64,000 nt of DNA, from contig AZWL01000001.1 in assembly GCA_000514715.1 (NCBI GenBank), positions 744,186 through 808,185 on the forward strand, read 5' to 3'. Below, in pieces: positions 45,242-53,891 of the stretch (position 1 is the stretch's first letter; each line of letters starts with the position of its first letter). The notes beneath the pieces were generated by a model. That model did no database searches, had not been told where the DNA came from, and saw nothing but the letters and a program-made list of their open reading frames with translations. This DNA comes from Streptomyces sp. CNH099. Lineage in GTDB: Bacteria > Actinomycetota > Actinomycetes > Streptomycetales > Streptomycetaceae. The position numbers and the translations under genes were made by a program.

Positions 45242-46014
45242 CCGCACAACCGCCCACCCAGGCCGACATCGGCGCCGAGATGGCACGCGCCCGCGACGCC
45301 TACGCCAAGGCCGTCGCCGACGGCGCGCCCGTACGCCACCACCCCGGCCGCGACTACGCCCCGTACCGCAGCAGCGCGCTGCGCCATCCGGTGCGCCCGC
45401 TCGTCGCGGTGGCCGACCCCGGGGCCGCGGAGCTGTCCGGTCCGGTGTTCGGCGTCACCGACGTCACCGACCTCGACCACGACCTGACCCGCCAGCACCC
45501 GGGCGAGCCGCTCGGCGAGCGCATCACCGTCACGGGCCGCGTGCTCGACCGGGCGGGCCGGCCCGTGCGCGGCCAGCTGGTGGAGCTGTGGCAGGCCAAC
45601 GCCTCCGGCCGCTACGCGCACCTGCGCGACCGGCACCCCGCCCCGCTGGACCCGAACTTCACCGGCGTGGGCCGCTGCCTGACCGACGACCGCGGCGCGT
45701 ACACCTTCACCACGGTCCGGCCCGGCGCCTACCCGTGGCGCAACCACACCAACGCCTGGCGCCCCGCCCACCTCCACTTCTCCCTGTTCGGCAACGCGTT
45801 CACCCAGCGCCTGGTCACCCAGATGTACTTCCCCGGCGACCCGCTCTTCCCGCACGACCCGATCCTGCAGTCCGTCACGGACGAGGCGGCCCGGCAGCGT
45901 CTGGTCGCCGCGTACGACCACGAGCTGTCGACCCCGGAGTGGGCGCTCGGCTACCGCTGGGACATCGTCCTCGACGGGCCCGCCGCCACCTGGGCCGAGG
46001 AGGGCCGCCGATGA
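45238..46014 (+). CDS. pcaH: Protocatechuate 3,4-dioxygenase beta subunit
   Basis: A 258-residue catalytic subunit that opens the protocatechuate ring between C3 and C4. The non-haem Fe(III) ligands are all present: Tyr126, Tyr165 (GAYPW), His178 and His180 (PAHLHFSLFG). Their spacing (39, 13 and 2 residues) is the same as in the well-studied Pseudomonas enzyme. N-terminal cap and intradiol core are complete. ATG overlaps pcaJ, stop overlaps pcaG. Confidence 0.95.
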   Translation: MTAQPPTQADIGAEMARARDAYAKAVADGAPVRHHPGRDYAPYRSSALRHPVRPLVAVADPGAAELSGPVFGVTDVTDLDHDLTRQHPGEPLGERITVTGRVLDRAGRPVRGQLVELWQANASGRYAHLRDRHPAPLDPNFTGVGRCLTDDRGAYTFTTVRPGAYPWRNHTNAWRPAHLHFSLFGNAFTQRLVTQMYFPGDPLFPHDPILQSVTDEAARQRLVAAYDHELSTPEWALGYRWDIVLDGPAATWAEEGRR

Positions 46015-46571
46015 CGCTGCCGCCGACCCCGTCGCAGACCGTCGGCCCCTTCTACGGCTACGCCCTGCCCTTCACCGGCGGCGGCGACCTCGCCCCCGCC
46101 GGCCATCCCGACGCCCTCACGGTGCACGGCCGCGTGTACGACGGCGCGTCGGCACCCGTTCCCGACGCGCTGGTGGAGATCTGGCAGCCCGCGCCCGACG
46201 GCTCCCGCCGCGGCGCGCCGGGGTCGCTGCGCCGCGATCCGGTGACCGGGCGGTTCGCGGGACGCGACGCCACCGCGTTCACCGGCTTCGCCCGCGTGCC
46301 GACCGACGCCGACGGCCACTGGGCGGTGCGCACCCTGCCGCCCGGCGGGGTGCCCTACCTCGCGGTCGCCGTCTTCGCCCGCGGCCTGCTGCACCACCTG
46401 TACACGCGGGCCTACCTCACCGACGCGCCCGGCACGGCCGACGAGCTGCTGTCCGCGCTCCCGCCGGACCGGCGCGCGACGCTGATCGCGGCGCCGGAGC
46501 CGAACCGCACGTACCGCTTCGACATACGCCTCCAGGGCGAAGGGGAGACGGTCTTCCTTGACTTCGGCTGA
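46011..46571 (+). CDS. pcaG: Protocatechuate 3,4-dioxygenase alpha subunit
   Basis: A 186-residue partner of PcaH. It starts PTPSQTVGPFYGYALPF, the conserved alpha-chain opening, and has VPDALVEIWQPAPDG and FDIRLQGEGETVFLDFG, the usual C terminus. It lacks the iron ligands, as expected. Its final codons overlap the TTG start of the pcaB scar. Confidence 0.94.
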   Translation: MTLPPTPSQTVGPFYGYALPFTGGGDLAPAGHPDALTVHGRVYDGASAPVPDALVEIWQPAPDGSRRGAPGSLRRDPVTGRFAGRDATAFTGFARVPTDADGHWAVRTLPPGGVPYLAVAVFARGLLHHLYTRAYLTDAPGTADELLSALPPDRRATLIAAPEPNRTYRFDIRLQGEGETVFLDFG

Positions 46572-46683
46572 GACGTCGGCTGAGCCGCCCGACGACGCCC
46601 CCGGCTCCGGGCTGCCGGCGCCCGGCCGCCCCGGCACGGGAGGCGCCGCACGGCCGTGCACCACCGCGGGAGGTGCCGCATGA
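46558..46683 (+). pseudogene. pcaB: 41-codon in-frame scar of pcaB
   Basis: A TTG start inside the end of pcaG opens a 41-codon frame ending in a TGA that overlaps the ATG of pcaL. Streptomyces pca operons normally carry pcaB (3-carboxymuconate cycloisomerase) exactly here. The residues DDAPGSGLPAPGRPGTGGAA resemble the Gly/Pro-rich N terminus of Streptomyces PcaB, whose body is missing. I infer an internal in-frame deletion that kept coupling to both neighbours. If no other pcaB exists, the pathway stops at 3-carboxymuconate. Identity of so short a remnant is tentative. Confidence 0.5.
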
Positions 46684-47963
46684 TCCTGCACCATCGCGTC
46701 GAAGGACCGCCCGGCGCGCCGCCGCTGCTGCTCGGCCCTTCGCTGGGCACCTCAACGGCCGTGTGGGACCCGCAGCTGCCCGCCCTCGCCCGCGGCCACC
46801 GCGTCGTACGGTGGGGTCTGCCCGGCCACCGCGGCGGGCAGGAGGGCCGCGCCCCCGGCGCGGAGCCCGCCCCCGCCACGGTCGCCGCACTCGCGGGCCT
46901 CGTGCTGGAGCTGGCCGACCGGCTGGGTCTGGACCGGTTCCGGTACGCCGGGATCTCCCTCGGCGGCGCCGTCGGCGCCTGGCTCGCGGCCCACCGCCCC
47001 GACCGCGTCGAGGCGCTCGCGCTGGTGTGCACCTCCGCGCACTTCGGCGGCCCCGGCCCGTGGCTCGAACGCGCCGCGCTGGTACGGGACGAGGGCATGG
47101 ACCCGGTCGCCGACGCCGCCCCGGCGCGCTGGTTCACGCCCACGTTCGCGGACCGCCCCGCGGCCCGTGCCCGCGTGGCGGACCTGCGCGGCGCGGACCC
47201 CGATCGCTACGCCGCCCTCTGCGAGGCGCTGGCCGCCTTCGACCTGCGCGCCGACCTGGCGCGGATCGCCGCGCCCACCCTCGTCGTCGCCGGCCGCGGG
47301 GACCCGGCGGCCCCGCCGGGGCACGCCCGCGAGCTGGCCGACGGCATCCCGGGCGCGGGGCTGACCGAGATCCCGCACGCCTCCCACCTCGCGAACGTCG
47401 AACGCCCGGCGCCGGTACTGGCCGCGCTGCTCGGCCACTTCGGCGCGCCGCCCGGGGGTACCGCCCACGCGCGAAGCGCTGTGGGGGAGCCCGGCGACGC
47501 GGAACGGCACGCCGCCGGAACGGCCGTCCGGCGCGCGGTGCTCGGCGACGCCCACGTCGACGGCGCCGCCGCCCGTACGACCGCCTTCACCGCCGGCTTC
47601 CAGGACTTCCTCACCCGCTACGCCTGGGGCGAGGTCTGGACCCGCCCCGGCCTCGACCGCGCCACCCGCAGCTGCGTCACCCTCACCGCCCTGGTGGCCG
47701 GCGGCCGCACGGAGGAGCTGGCCATGCACGTGCGCGCCGCGCTGCGCAACGGGCTCACCGCCGGGGAGATCGAGGAGGTCCTGCTGCAGTCCGCCGTGTA
47801 CTGCGGGCTGCCCGCGGCGAACGCCGCGTTCGCGGTCGCCGACCGGGTCCTGGCGGAGACCGGCGCGTCCGAAGCCGCGTCCGAAGAGTCGGACGGGCCA
47901 CCGGAGTCAGGGGCGGCGGAGCGTCCGGCACGACCCGTGGAACCCGAGGAGGGGGGCACGTGA
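46680..47963 (+). CDS. pcaL: Fused 3-oxoadipate enol-lactonase / 4-carboxymuconolactone decarboxylase
   Basis: A 427-residue bifunctional enzyme, the fusion typical of actinomycetes. Residues about 1-255 form an alpha/beta-hydrolase lactonase (PcaD) with nucleophile Ser93 in YAGISLGGAVGA, Asp in VVAGRGDPAAP and His in IPHASHLANVE. Residues about 285-400 form the decarboxylase (PcaC) with RTTAFTAGFQDFLTRYAWGE and EEVLLQSAVYCGLPAAN. The linker contains a DNA hairpin repeat. GGGAGGTG lies just before the ATG. Stop overlaps pobA (GTGA). Confidence 0.93.
   Translation: MILHHRVEGPPGAPPLLLGPSLGTSTAVWDPQLPALARGHRVVRWGLPGHRGGQEGRAPGAEPAPATVAALAGLVLELADRLGLDRFRYAGISLGGAVGAWLAAHRPDRVEALALVCTSAHFGGPGPWLERAALVRDEGMDPVADAAPARWFTPTFADRPAARARVADLRGADPDRYAALCEALAAFDLRADLARIAAPTLVVAGRGDPAAPPGHARELADGIPGAGLTEIPHASHLANVERPAPVLAALLGHFGAPPGGTAHARSAVGEPGDAERHAAGTAVRRAVLGDAHVDGAAARTTAFTAGFQDFLTRYAWGEVWTRPGLDRATRSCVTLTALVAGGRTEELAMHVRAALRNGLTAGEIEEVLLQSAVYCGLPAANAAFAVADRVLAETGASEAASEESDGPPESGAAERPARPVEPEEGGT
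47464..47485 (+). repeat. Hairpin repeat in the PcaL linker
   Basis: CCCACGCGC-GAA-GCGC-T-GTGGG forms a stable stem. The flanking GGGGGTACC...GTGGGGGAG context matches a small dispersed hairpin family common in Streptomyces. It encodes the interdomain linker (HARSAVGEPG), a place where insertion is tolerated. Confidence 0.5.
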
Positions 47964-49138
47964 CGCACACCACCGTCGGCATCATCGGCGGCGGCCCGGC
48001 CGGTCTGCTCCTGGCCCGGCTGCTGCACCGCTCCGGCATCGACTGCGTCGTCCTGGAGGGCCGCGACCGCACGTACGTGGAGCGGCGCCAGCGCGCCGGC
48101 ATCCTCGAACAGAGCACGGTCGACGCCCTGCGCGCGGCGGGCGCCGGCGCCCGGCTCGACCGCGAGGGGCTCGCCCACGACGGCATCGAGCTGCGCTTCG
48201 ACCGCCGCTCGTGCCGCGTCGACTTCCCGTCGCTGACCGGCGGCCGCCGGGTGTGGGTGTACGCCCAGACCGAGGTGGTCAAGGACCTCATCGCGCTGCA
48301 GCTCAAGGACGGCCCGCCGCTGCTGTTCGGGGCCGAGGCGCTCGCGGTCGAGGACGCCGGCACCGGCCGCCCCGCGATCCGCTACCGCCACCGGGGCGGC
48401 GAGCAGACCCTGACGTGCGACTACGCGGTCGGCTGCGACGGCTTCCACGGCGTGGCGCGGGCGGCGGTCCCGGCCGGGGTCCGGCGCGCGTACGAGCGGA
48501 CGTACCCGTACTCCTGGCTCGGCGTCCTCGCCGACGTCGCCCCGTCCTGCGACGAGTTGATCTACGCCCACTCGCCGCGCGGCTTCGCGCTGCACAGCAT
48601 GCGCTCCCCCGCCGTCAGCCGCCTCTACCTCCAGGTGCCGAACGGCACGGACCCCGCCGACTGGCCGGACGAGCGGATATGGGACGAGCTGGACGCCCGG
48701 TTCGCCGTCGACGGCGACTGGACGCTCGGCCGCGGCCCGATCACCGCGAAGGCGGTGCTGCCGATGCGCAGCCACGTCCTGGAACCGATGCGGTACGGGC
48801 GGGTGTTCCTCGCCGGCGACGCGGCCCACATCGTGCCGCCGGCCGGTGCCAAGGGCCTCAATCTGGCGGCCGCCGACGTCATCGTCCTGGCCCGGGCCTT
48901 CGCCCGCCTCCGCACGAGCGGGGACGCCGGGCTCCTCGACGCCTACTCGGACACCTGCCTGCGCCGGGTGTGGCGGGCCGAGCACTTCTCGTACTTCATG
49001 ACCACGACCCTGCACACCGCGCCGGGGCAGAGCCCTTTCGACACCCGGCTGCAGCTGGCCCAGTTGGAGCGCATCGCCTCCTCCCGGCACGCCGCTGCCG
49101 AACTCGCCGAGAACTACACGGGGCCGCCGCTGGACTGA
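47960..49138 (+). CDS. pobA: 4-hydroxybenzoate 3-monooxygenase
   Basis: A 392-residue FAD-dependent hydroxylase converting 4-hydroxybenzoate to protocatechuate. N-terminal FAD-binding GIIGGGPAGLLLARLL (8-23), RQRAGILEQSTVDALR typical of PobA, the DG motif VGCDGFHGVARAA and the second FAD motif FLAGDAAHIVPPAGAKGLNL. It starts at a GTG overlapping pcaL. Supplies the pca operon directly and takes over the product expected from the cou-like operon at 58664-62576. Confidence 0.94.
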   Translation: MTHTTVGIIGGGPAGLLLARLLHRSGIDCVVLEGRDRTYVERRQRAGILEQSTVDALRAAGAGARLDREGLAHDGIELRFDRRSCRVDFPSLTGGRRVWVYAQTEVVKDLIALQLKDGPPLLFGAEALAVEDAGTGRPAIRYRHRGGEQTLTCDYAVGCDGFHGVARAAVPAGVRRAYERTYPYSWLGVLADVAPSCDELIYAHSPRGFALHSMRSPAVSRLYLQVPNGTDPADWPDERIWDELDARFAVDGDWTLGRGPITAKAVLPMRSHVLEPMRYGRVFLAGDAAHIVPPAGAKGLNLAAADVIVLARAFARLRTSGDAGLLDAYSDTCLRRVWRAEHFSYFMTTTLHTAPGQSPFDTRLQLAQLERIASSRHAAAELAENYTGPPLD

Positions 49139-49155
49139 GCCGGATGGCGCGGCCG

Positions 49156-50034
49156 TCAGCCCAGCTCGACGATCTCGCAGGTGCGGTCGACGATCTCCCG
49201 GGCCGGTCCCTCGAAGCGGCCGCGCAGCTGGTGCACGACGTCCTGCGCGCGGGCGGCGGGCCAGTCCGCGGGCAGGTGCTGCACCGGCAGCCGCGGGTCC
49301 ACCCGGACGAGCCGCAGCCACTCCGTGAGCAGGCGCAGATAGCGGACCAGGTCGTCGGGGGCGTCGGGGACGGGGTCCGGCATGTCCCAGCGCAGCAGGA
49401 AGTCGCTGTAGCCGGCCACCAGGCCGTCGAGGTCGAAGGCGTCGCGCACCATCTGCCCGACGTCCGTCGGGGGCTGGGCGATGCCGGAGAAGACCTTGAC
49501 CCGGCCCGCAAGCTCCGGGGCGTCCACGACGGGGCCGACGTCGACGCCGGACGGCGCGATCCACATGCCGTTGCCCAGCGCGCCGAAGCCGGACCAGACC
49601 AGCCGGGCGCGCAGGTCGTGCCGCTGCCGCTGCCAGGACTCGGGGAGCGAGAAGGCCAGCACGGTCCAGGTGCCGTCCCAGTCGGTGTTGACCGGCCCGC
49701 GCTGCCACACGCGCGCCTCACCGTCGCGCAGGATCTCCGCGGAGCGCTCGGTGAGGCCGAAGTACATCCTGCGGCCCCGGCGGTGCCGGGCGAGCAGGCC
49801 CCGGCCCACCATGCGGGTGAGGGTCGAGCGCAGCGCGTGCTCGCTCACGCCGAGCCGGGCGAAGACGTCGATGAAGCTGCCGGAGAAGACCGCGACGTCC
49901 CGGCCGAGCACGTAGTTGCCGAGGAAGGTCAGCATCACCGACTGCGGGCGCAGGCCCGCGGTGCCGCCGGCGGAGCCCGTGCGTCTGGCCAGAGGGTCGT
50001 CGTCCACTGCAGCGTTCACCGATTCTGCTCCCAT
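49156..50034 (-). CDS. PaaX-family transcriptional regulator
   Basis: A 292-residue regulator of the PaaX family. Winged helix at about 30-95 (QSVMLTFLGNYVLG, SEHALRSTLTRMVGRGLL, then RRGRRMYFGLTE), the central PaaX domain (WTVLAFSLPESWQRQRHDLR with GFGALGNGMWIAP) and the C-terminal PaaX_C. Family members usually sense aryl-CoA thioesters. It is convergent with pobA (17 bp apart) and divergent from the Liv-type transporter, so the transporter promoter at 50126 is its most likely target. Confidence 0.88.
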   Translation of the reverse strand: MGAESVNAAVDDDPLARRTGSAGGTAGLRPQSVMLTFLGNYVLGRDVAVFSGSFIDVFARLGVSEHALRSTLTRMVGRGLLARHRRGRRMYFGLTERSAEILRDGEARVWQRGPVNTDWDGTWTVLAFSLPESWQRQRHDLRARLVWSGFGALGNGMWIAPSGVDVGPVVDAPELAGRVKVFSGIAQPPTDVGQMVRDAFDLDGLVAGYSDFLLRWDMPDPVPDAPDDLVRYLRLLTEWLRLVRVDPRLPVQHLPADWPAARAQDVVHQLRGRFEGPAREIVDRTCEIVELG

Positions 50035-50125
50035 GCGGTCAGCGTAATGACGGCGCGCGGCGCGGCGGCCCCGCGGCGGCGTGCCCGCGACCCGTTACCG
50101 CGACCCATTGATGTTGGGCAGATTA

Positions 50126-50154
50126 TTGACGACAGTCAAGTTCACGCCTATCTT
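50126..50154 (+). promoter_or_regulatory. Consensus-like promoter of the Liv transport operon
   Basis: -35 TTGACG (50126-50131), 17-bp spacer, -10 TATCTT (50149-50154), 129 bp before the binding-protein start. TTGAC-GACA-GTCAA inside it is an inverted repeat overlapping the -35, a likely repressor site. The same TATTGACGACA string appears in the leftward promoter at 62661-62689. Confidence 0.65.
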
Positions 50155-50282
50155 CACACTGCATTCCCGGCCTCGCCGACCGCCTTCCAGGCCTGGCCCC
50201 GCACGGCCGCACGGCACCACGAAACGCCCCTCGCCCGGACACCCCCAACTGCCCCCGGGCGCGGCACCCTCGGGAGGTTGAC

Positions 50283-51473
50283 ATGCGCAGATTCCTGCCC
50301 CTGCTCGCCGCGGTGGCGCTGCTCGCCACCGCCTGCGGCGACGACGCCGGAGCAGACGGCGACGGCGGCCCGATCCAGCTCGGCTTCATCGAGTCGCTGT
50401 CCGGCACCTACGCCCCTCTCGGCACCGAGGCGGCGAAGACCGTCGAGCTTGCGGTGGACCAGATCAACAAGGAGGGCGGTATCGACGGCCGCACGATCGA
50501 GCTGACCACGCTCGACGACAAGACCGCCCCCGACCAGGCCGTCATCCACTTCAACAAGCTCAAGGAGCAGGGCGTCGACGCCATCATCGGCTCGACGTTC
50601 TCCAACGCCGCGCTGGCGGTCGCGCCGATGGCGGAGCGGGAGCAGATCCCGTACGTCTCCCTCGCGCCCGCCGACGAGCAGGTGGACCCGGTCCGGCCGC
50701 ACACCTTCGTCGTGCCGGCGATCTCCTCGAAGTACGCCGAGTCGATGCTGCGGTACTTCGAGGCGGAGGGGATCACCAGGATCGCCGTGGCCTACGACAC
50801 CAACAACGCCTACGCGAAGGCCGGGTTCGAGGGGATGGAGGAGGGCGCGTCCGCGCACGGCGTGGAGATGGTGCGGATCGAGCGGTTCGAGACCAATACC
50901 TCCGACTTCAGCTCCGTCCTCACCCACGTCCGGGGTTCGGACGCGCAGGCGCTGGCCGTGTGGGCGAGCGGGGCGCCCGGGGTGACGATCGCCAAGCAGT
51001 ACGCCGCCGCCGGGCTCGACATCCCGATGGTGATGACCGCGTCGCAGGCCAGCAAGCTGTGGCTGGAGCCGGTCGGCTCCGCGGCCGAGGGCGTGTACGT
51101 GCAGAGCGCGGTCGGCGTGGTCGGCGACGAGCTGCCGGACGGCAGGCTGAAGTCCGTCATCGACAGGATGGCCGACCCGTTCGAGGAGAAGTACGGCTAC
51201 CCGCCGCCGCAGTTCGCCATGGACGGGTACGCGGGTGTGCTGCTGATCGCCGCCGCGTTCGAGCAGGCCGGCGGCACGGACAAGGCGGAGGTGCGCGACG
51301 CGCTGGAGTCCATGGACCTGGTGACCCCGACCGGCCGCTACACCTACAGCGCCGACGACCACTCGGGCCTGGACGTCGTCAACATCTCCATGAACCAGGT
51401 GCGGGACGGCAGGCTGGTACCCACCGAGTGGGGCCGCGAGCAGCTGGCCAAGGCCGCGGAAGACGCGGGATGA
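50283..51473 (+). CDS. Branched-chain/aromatic-type ABC substrate-binding lipoprotein (LivK-like)
   Basis: A 396-residue Peripla_BP_6 binding protein. Lipobox at Cys18 (LLATAC), then an acidic Gly-rich tether and IQLGFIESLSGTYAPLG, AVDQINKEGGIDGRTIEL and FAMDGYAGVLLIAAAFEQAG. Homologues bind amino acids, benzoates or hydroxycinnamates. Among aromatic-degradation genes and beside a PaaX regulator, an aromatic acid is the likely ligand. First of five genes joined by 4-bp overlaps. Confidence 0.9.
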   Translation: MRRFLPLLAAVALLATACGDDAGADGDGGPIQLGFIESLSGTYAPLGTEAAKTVELAVDQINKEGGIDGRTIELTTLDDKTAPDQAVIHFNKLKEQGVDAIIGSTFSNAALAVAPMAEREQIPYVSLAPADEQVDPVRPHTFVVPAISSKYAESMLRYFEAEGITRIAVAYDTNNAYAKAGFEGMEEGASAHGVEMVRIERFETNTSDFSSVLTHVRGSDAQALAVWASGAPGVTIAKQYAAAGLDIPMVMTASQASKLWLEPVGSAAEGVYVQSAVGVVGDELPDGRLKSVIDRMADPFEEKYGYPPPQFAMDGYAGVLLIAAAFEQAGGTDKAEVRDALESMDLVTPTGRYTYSADDHSGLDVVNISMNQVRDGRLVPTEWGREQLAKAAEDAG

Positions 51474-52258
51474 CGGCCGCGGCGATGCTGCGCGTCGAGG
51501 AGCTGAGCCGCGCCTTCGGCGCCGTGTACGCCGTGCGGGACGTGAGCCTGTCCGTCGCCGAGGGCGAGACCCGCGCGGTGATCGGCCCCAACGGCGCCGG
51601 CAAGTCCACGCTGTTCAACCTCGTCAGCGGTCATCTCACGCCCGGCCACGGCACCGTGCACTACGCCGCGGGCGACCGGCTGCGCCGTATCGACCGGCTG
51701 TCCGCGCACGCCCGCGCCCGCCAGGGCATCGCGATCGTGTTCCAGAGCGCACGGCTGTTCCACGGGATGACCGCCCTGGAGAACGTCATGGTCGGCGCGC
51801 ACGCCCGCACCCGGCACGGCTTCCTCTCCGCCGCGCTGCGGCTGCCGCGGCACCACCGCGAGGAGGCCGCCATCACCGCCGACGCGCTCACGGCGCTCGA
51901 CCGCGTGGGTCTGCGGGACTGGGCCCACCGCTCCGCGGACGCGCTGCCGCTCGGGCAGCAGCGTGCCCTGCAGGTGGCCAGGGCGCTGTGCGCCCGGCCG
52001 CGGCTGCTGCTGCTCGACGAGCCGGCGTCGGGGCTGCGCGCCGGCGAACGCGAGGCGCTGGCCCGGCTGATCGAGGGCCTGCGCGCGGAGGGACTGACGA
52101 TGATGCTCATCGAGCACGACGTGGCGTTCGTCGCCCGCCTCGCCGACCGGGTCACCGTGCTCCACCTCGGGCGGCAGATCGCGGAGGGCACCCCCGAGCA
52201 GATCCGCGGCGACGACGCGGTCCTGGCGGCCTACCTCGGGCAGGAGGCCCCCGCATGA
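51470..52258 (+). CDS. ABC transporter ATPase (LivG-like)
   Basis: A 262-residue ATPase with Walker A GPNGAGKSTL, Q-loop FQSARLFHGMTALENVMVGA, LPLGQQRALQVARAL as a slightly degenerate signature, Walker B LLLLDEPASGL and the H-loop IEHDV. The C-terminal AAYLGQEA ending is typical of LivG. ATG overlaps the binding-protein stop. Confidence 0.92.
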   Translation: MTAAAMLRVEELSRAFGAVYAVRDVSLSVAEGETRAVIGPNGAGKSTLFNLVSGHLTPGHGTVHYAAGDRLRRIDRLSAHARARQGIAIVFQSARLFHGMTALENVMVGAHARTRHGFLSAALRLPRHHREEAAITADALTALDRVGLRDWAHRSADALPLGQQRALQVARALCARPRLLLLDEPASGLRAGEREALARLIEGLRAEGLTMMLIEHDVAFVARLADRVTVLHLGRQIAEGTPEQIRGDDAVLAAYLGQEAPA

Positions 52259-53031
52259 CCTCCTCCACGCGGGACTCCGCCGCCCCGCCCGGCGCCCCCG
52301 GCGCCCCCGCGGCCGCGGTGGTCGCGGTCGACGACGTCGTCGTCCGCCACGGCACCGCGACCGCCGTGGACCGGGTCACCCTGACCGTCGCCCCCGGCGA
52401 GGCGGTCGCCCTGGTGGGCCCGAACGGAGCCGGGAAGACCTCGCTGGTCAACACGATCATGGGGTTGATCCGGCCGGCGGCCGGTCGCGTGGCCGTACGC
52501 GGCCGGGCGGCGCTGGTGCCCGAGGGCCGCCAGATGTTCCCCGACCTGGACGTGGAGGACAACCTCCGGCTCGGCGCCTGGCCGCTCCGCTCCCGCGGCG
52601 CCGCCGCACGCGACACCTCCCGGGTCTACGAGGTGCTGCCGGACCTGGCGGGCATCCGCCGCCGCAAGGCGGGCACGCTGTCCGGCGGTGAGCAGCAGAT
52701 GGTCGCGTTCGGCCGGGCGCTGATGGCCGACCCGGACGTGCTCGTCATCGACGAACTCTCCCTCGGCCTCGCCCCGCTCATCACCGCGGCGCTCGCGGAC
52801 CACCTGCGGGAGCTCAACGCCGTCCGCGGCCTCGCCCTGCTGCTGATCGAGCAGAACGCCCGGCTGGCGCTGGAGCTGTGCACGCGCGCCTACGTCCTGG
52901 AGTCGGGCCGCGTCCGCGCCGAGGGCCCGTCGGCCCGGCTGGCGGAGAGCGCCGAGGTCGCGGCCGCCTACCTCGGCGGCCCCGCGGAGCCGCCGCCGGC
53001 GGCCGGCGGCGCGGAAGGAGACGGGGCGTGA
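52255..53031 (+). CDS. ABC transporter ATPase (LivF-like)
   Basis: A 258-residue second ATPase with Walker A GPNGAGKTSL, RAALVPEGRQMFPDLDVEDN (the LivF EGRxxF motif), signature LSGGEQQMVAFGRAL, Walker B VLVIDELSLGLAP and LIEQNARLALEL. It has an Ala/Pro-rich 20-residue N-terminal extension. Works as a heterodimer with the LivG-like protein. Confidence 0.92.
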   Translation: MTSSTRDSAAPPGAPGAPAAAVVAVDDVVVRHGTATAVDRVTLTVAPGEAVALVGPNGAGKTSLVNTIMGLIRPAAGRVAVRGRAALVPEGRQMFPDLDVEDNLRLGAWPLRSRGAAARDTSRVYEVLPDLAGIRRRKAGTLSGGEQQMVAFGRALMADPDVLVIDELSLGLAPLITAALADHLRELNAVRGLALLLIEQNARLALELCTRAYVLESGRVRAEGPSARLAESAEVAAAYLGGPAEPPPAAGGAEGDGA

Positions 53032-53891
53032 GCGAGTTCGTCCAGTACCTGGTCTCCGGGCTCGCCGTCGGCTGCAGCTTCGCGCTGCTCGCCAGCGGCC
53101 TGGTGACGATCCACCGGGTGACCCGCGTGGTGAACTTCGCCCAGGGCATGTTCGCCGTGGTCGCGGGCCTGACCGCGGGCTCGCTGCTGTCGGCGGGGCT
53201 GCCGCACGGTCTGGCCGAGGCCGTCGCCGTGCTGACGGCGGGCGCGGCGGGGCTGCTCGTCGGCGTCGCCGCCGTCGGCCGCCGCGGCACCAGCCCGCAG
53301 TCCGCGCTGATCGTCACCCTCGGCATCGGCTTCCTGGCCTACGCGGTCGAGATCGTGATCTGGGGCGAGGACCCGCGCTCGTTCCCCGGGCTCGGCGGGG
53401 CGGTGGAGATCGCCGGCGCGCACCTGCAGAAGCAGTACTTCCTGGTGATCGGCGCGGCGGCGCTCGCCTTCGCCGCGCTGGGCCTGTTCTTCACCCGCAC
53501 CCTCCTCGGCAAGGCGCTCGGCGCCTGCGCCTCGAACCCGTACGCGGCGCGCGCCGTCGGCATCGACGTCACCCGCATGGGGCTCGTCGCCTTCACCCTC
53601 GGCGGCGTGCTCGGGGGCGTGGCCGGCGTGCTCGTCACGCCGCTGCAGTCCCTGTCGTACAACAGCGACGTCCTGCTGATCACCAACGGGTTCGCGGCCG
53701 CGATCCTCGGCGGCCTGACCCGGCTGGGCCCCGCGCTGGCGGGCGGGCTCGCCCTGGGCGTCGCGGAGTCCATGGTCGCCGGCTACTACGAGGCCTCCTA
53801 CCAGAGCGTCGTGGCGCTGGCCCTGATGCTCGCGGTCATGGTCTGGCGGGCCTCGCAGCACACCGCCCTGCAGGAGGAGGCTTCACTGTGA
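53028..53891 (+). CDS. ABC transporter permease (LivH-like)
   Basis: A 287-residue permease beginning at a GTG overlapping the LivF-like stop. Eight or so helices, with VNFAQGMFAVV near residue 35 and ASNPYAARAVGIDVTRMG as the cytoplasmic coupling loop, and GLTRLGPALAGGLALGVAE near the C terminus. Confidence 0.92.
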   Translation: MSEFVQYLVSGLAVGCSFALLASGLVTIHRVTRVVNFAQGMFAVVAGLTAGSLLSAGLPHGLAEAVAVLTAGAAGLLVGVAAVGRRGTSPQSALIVTLGIGFLAYAVEIVIWGEDPRSFPGLGGAVEIAGAHLQKQYFLVIGAAALAFAALGLFFTRTLLGKALGACASNPYAARAVGIDVTRMGLVAFTLGGVLGGVAGVLVTPLQSLSYNSDVLLITNGFAAAILGGLTRLGPALAGGLALGVAESMVAGYYEASYQSVVALALMLAVMVWRASQHTALQEEASL

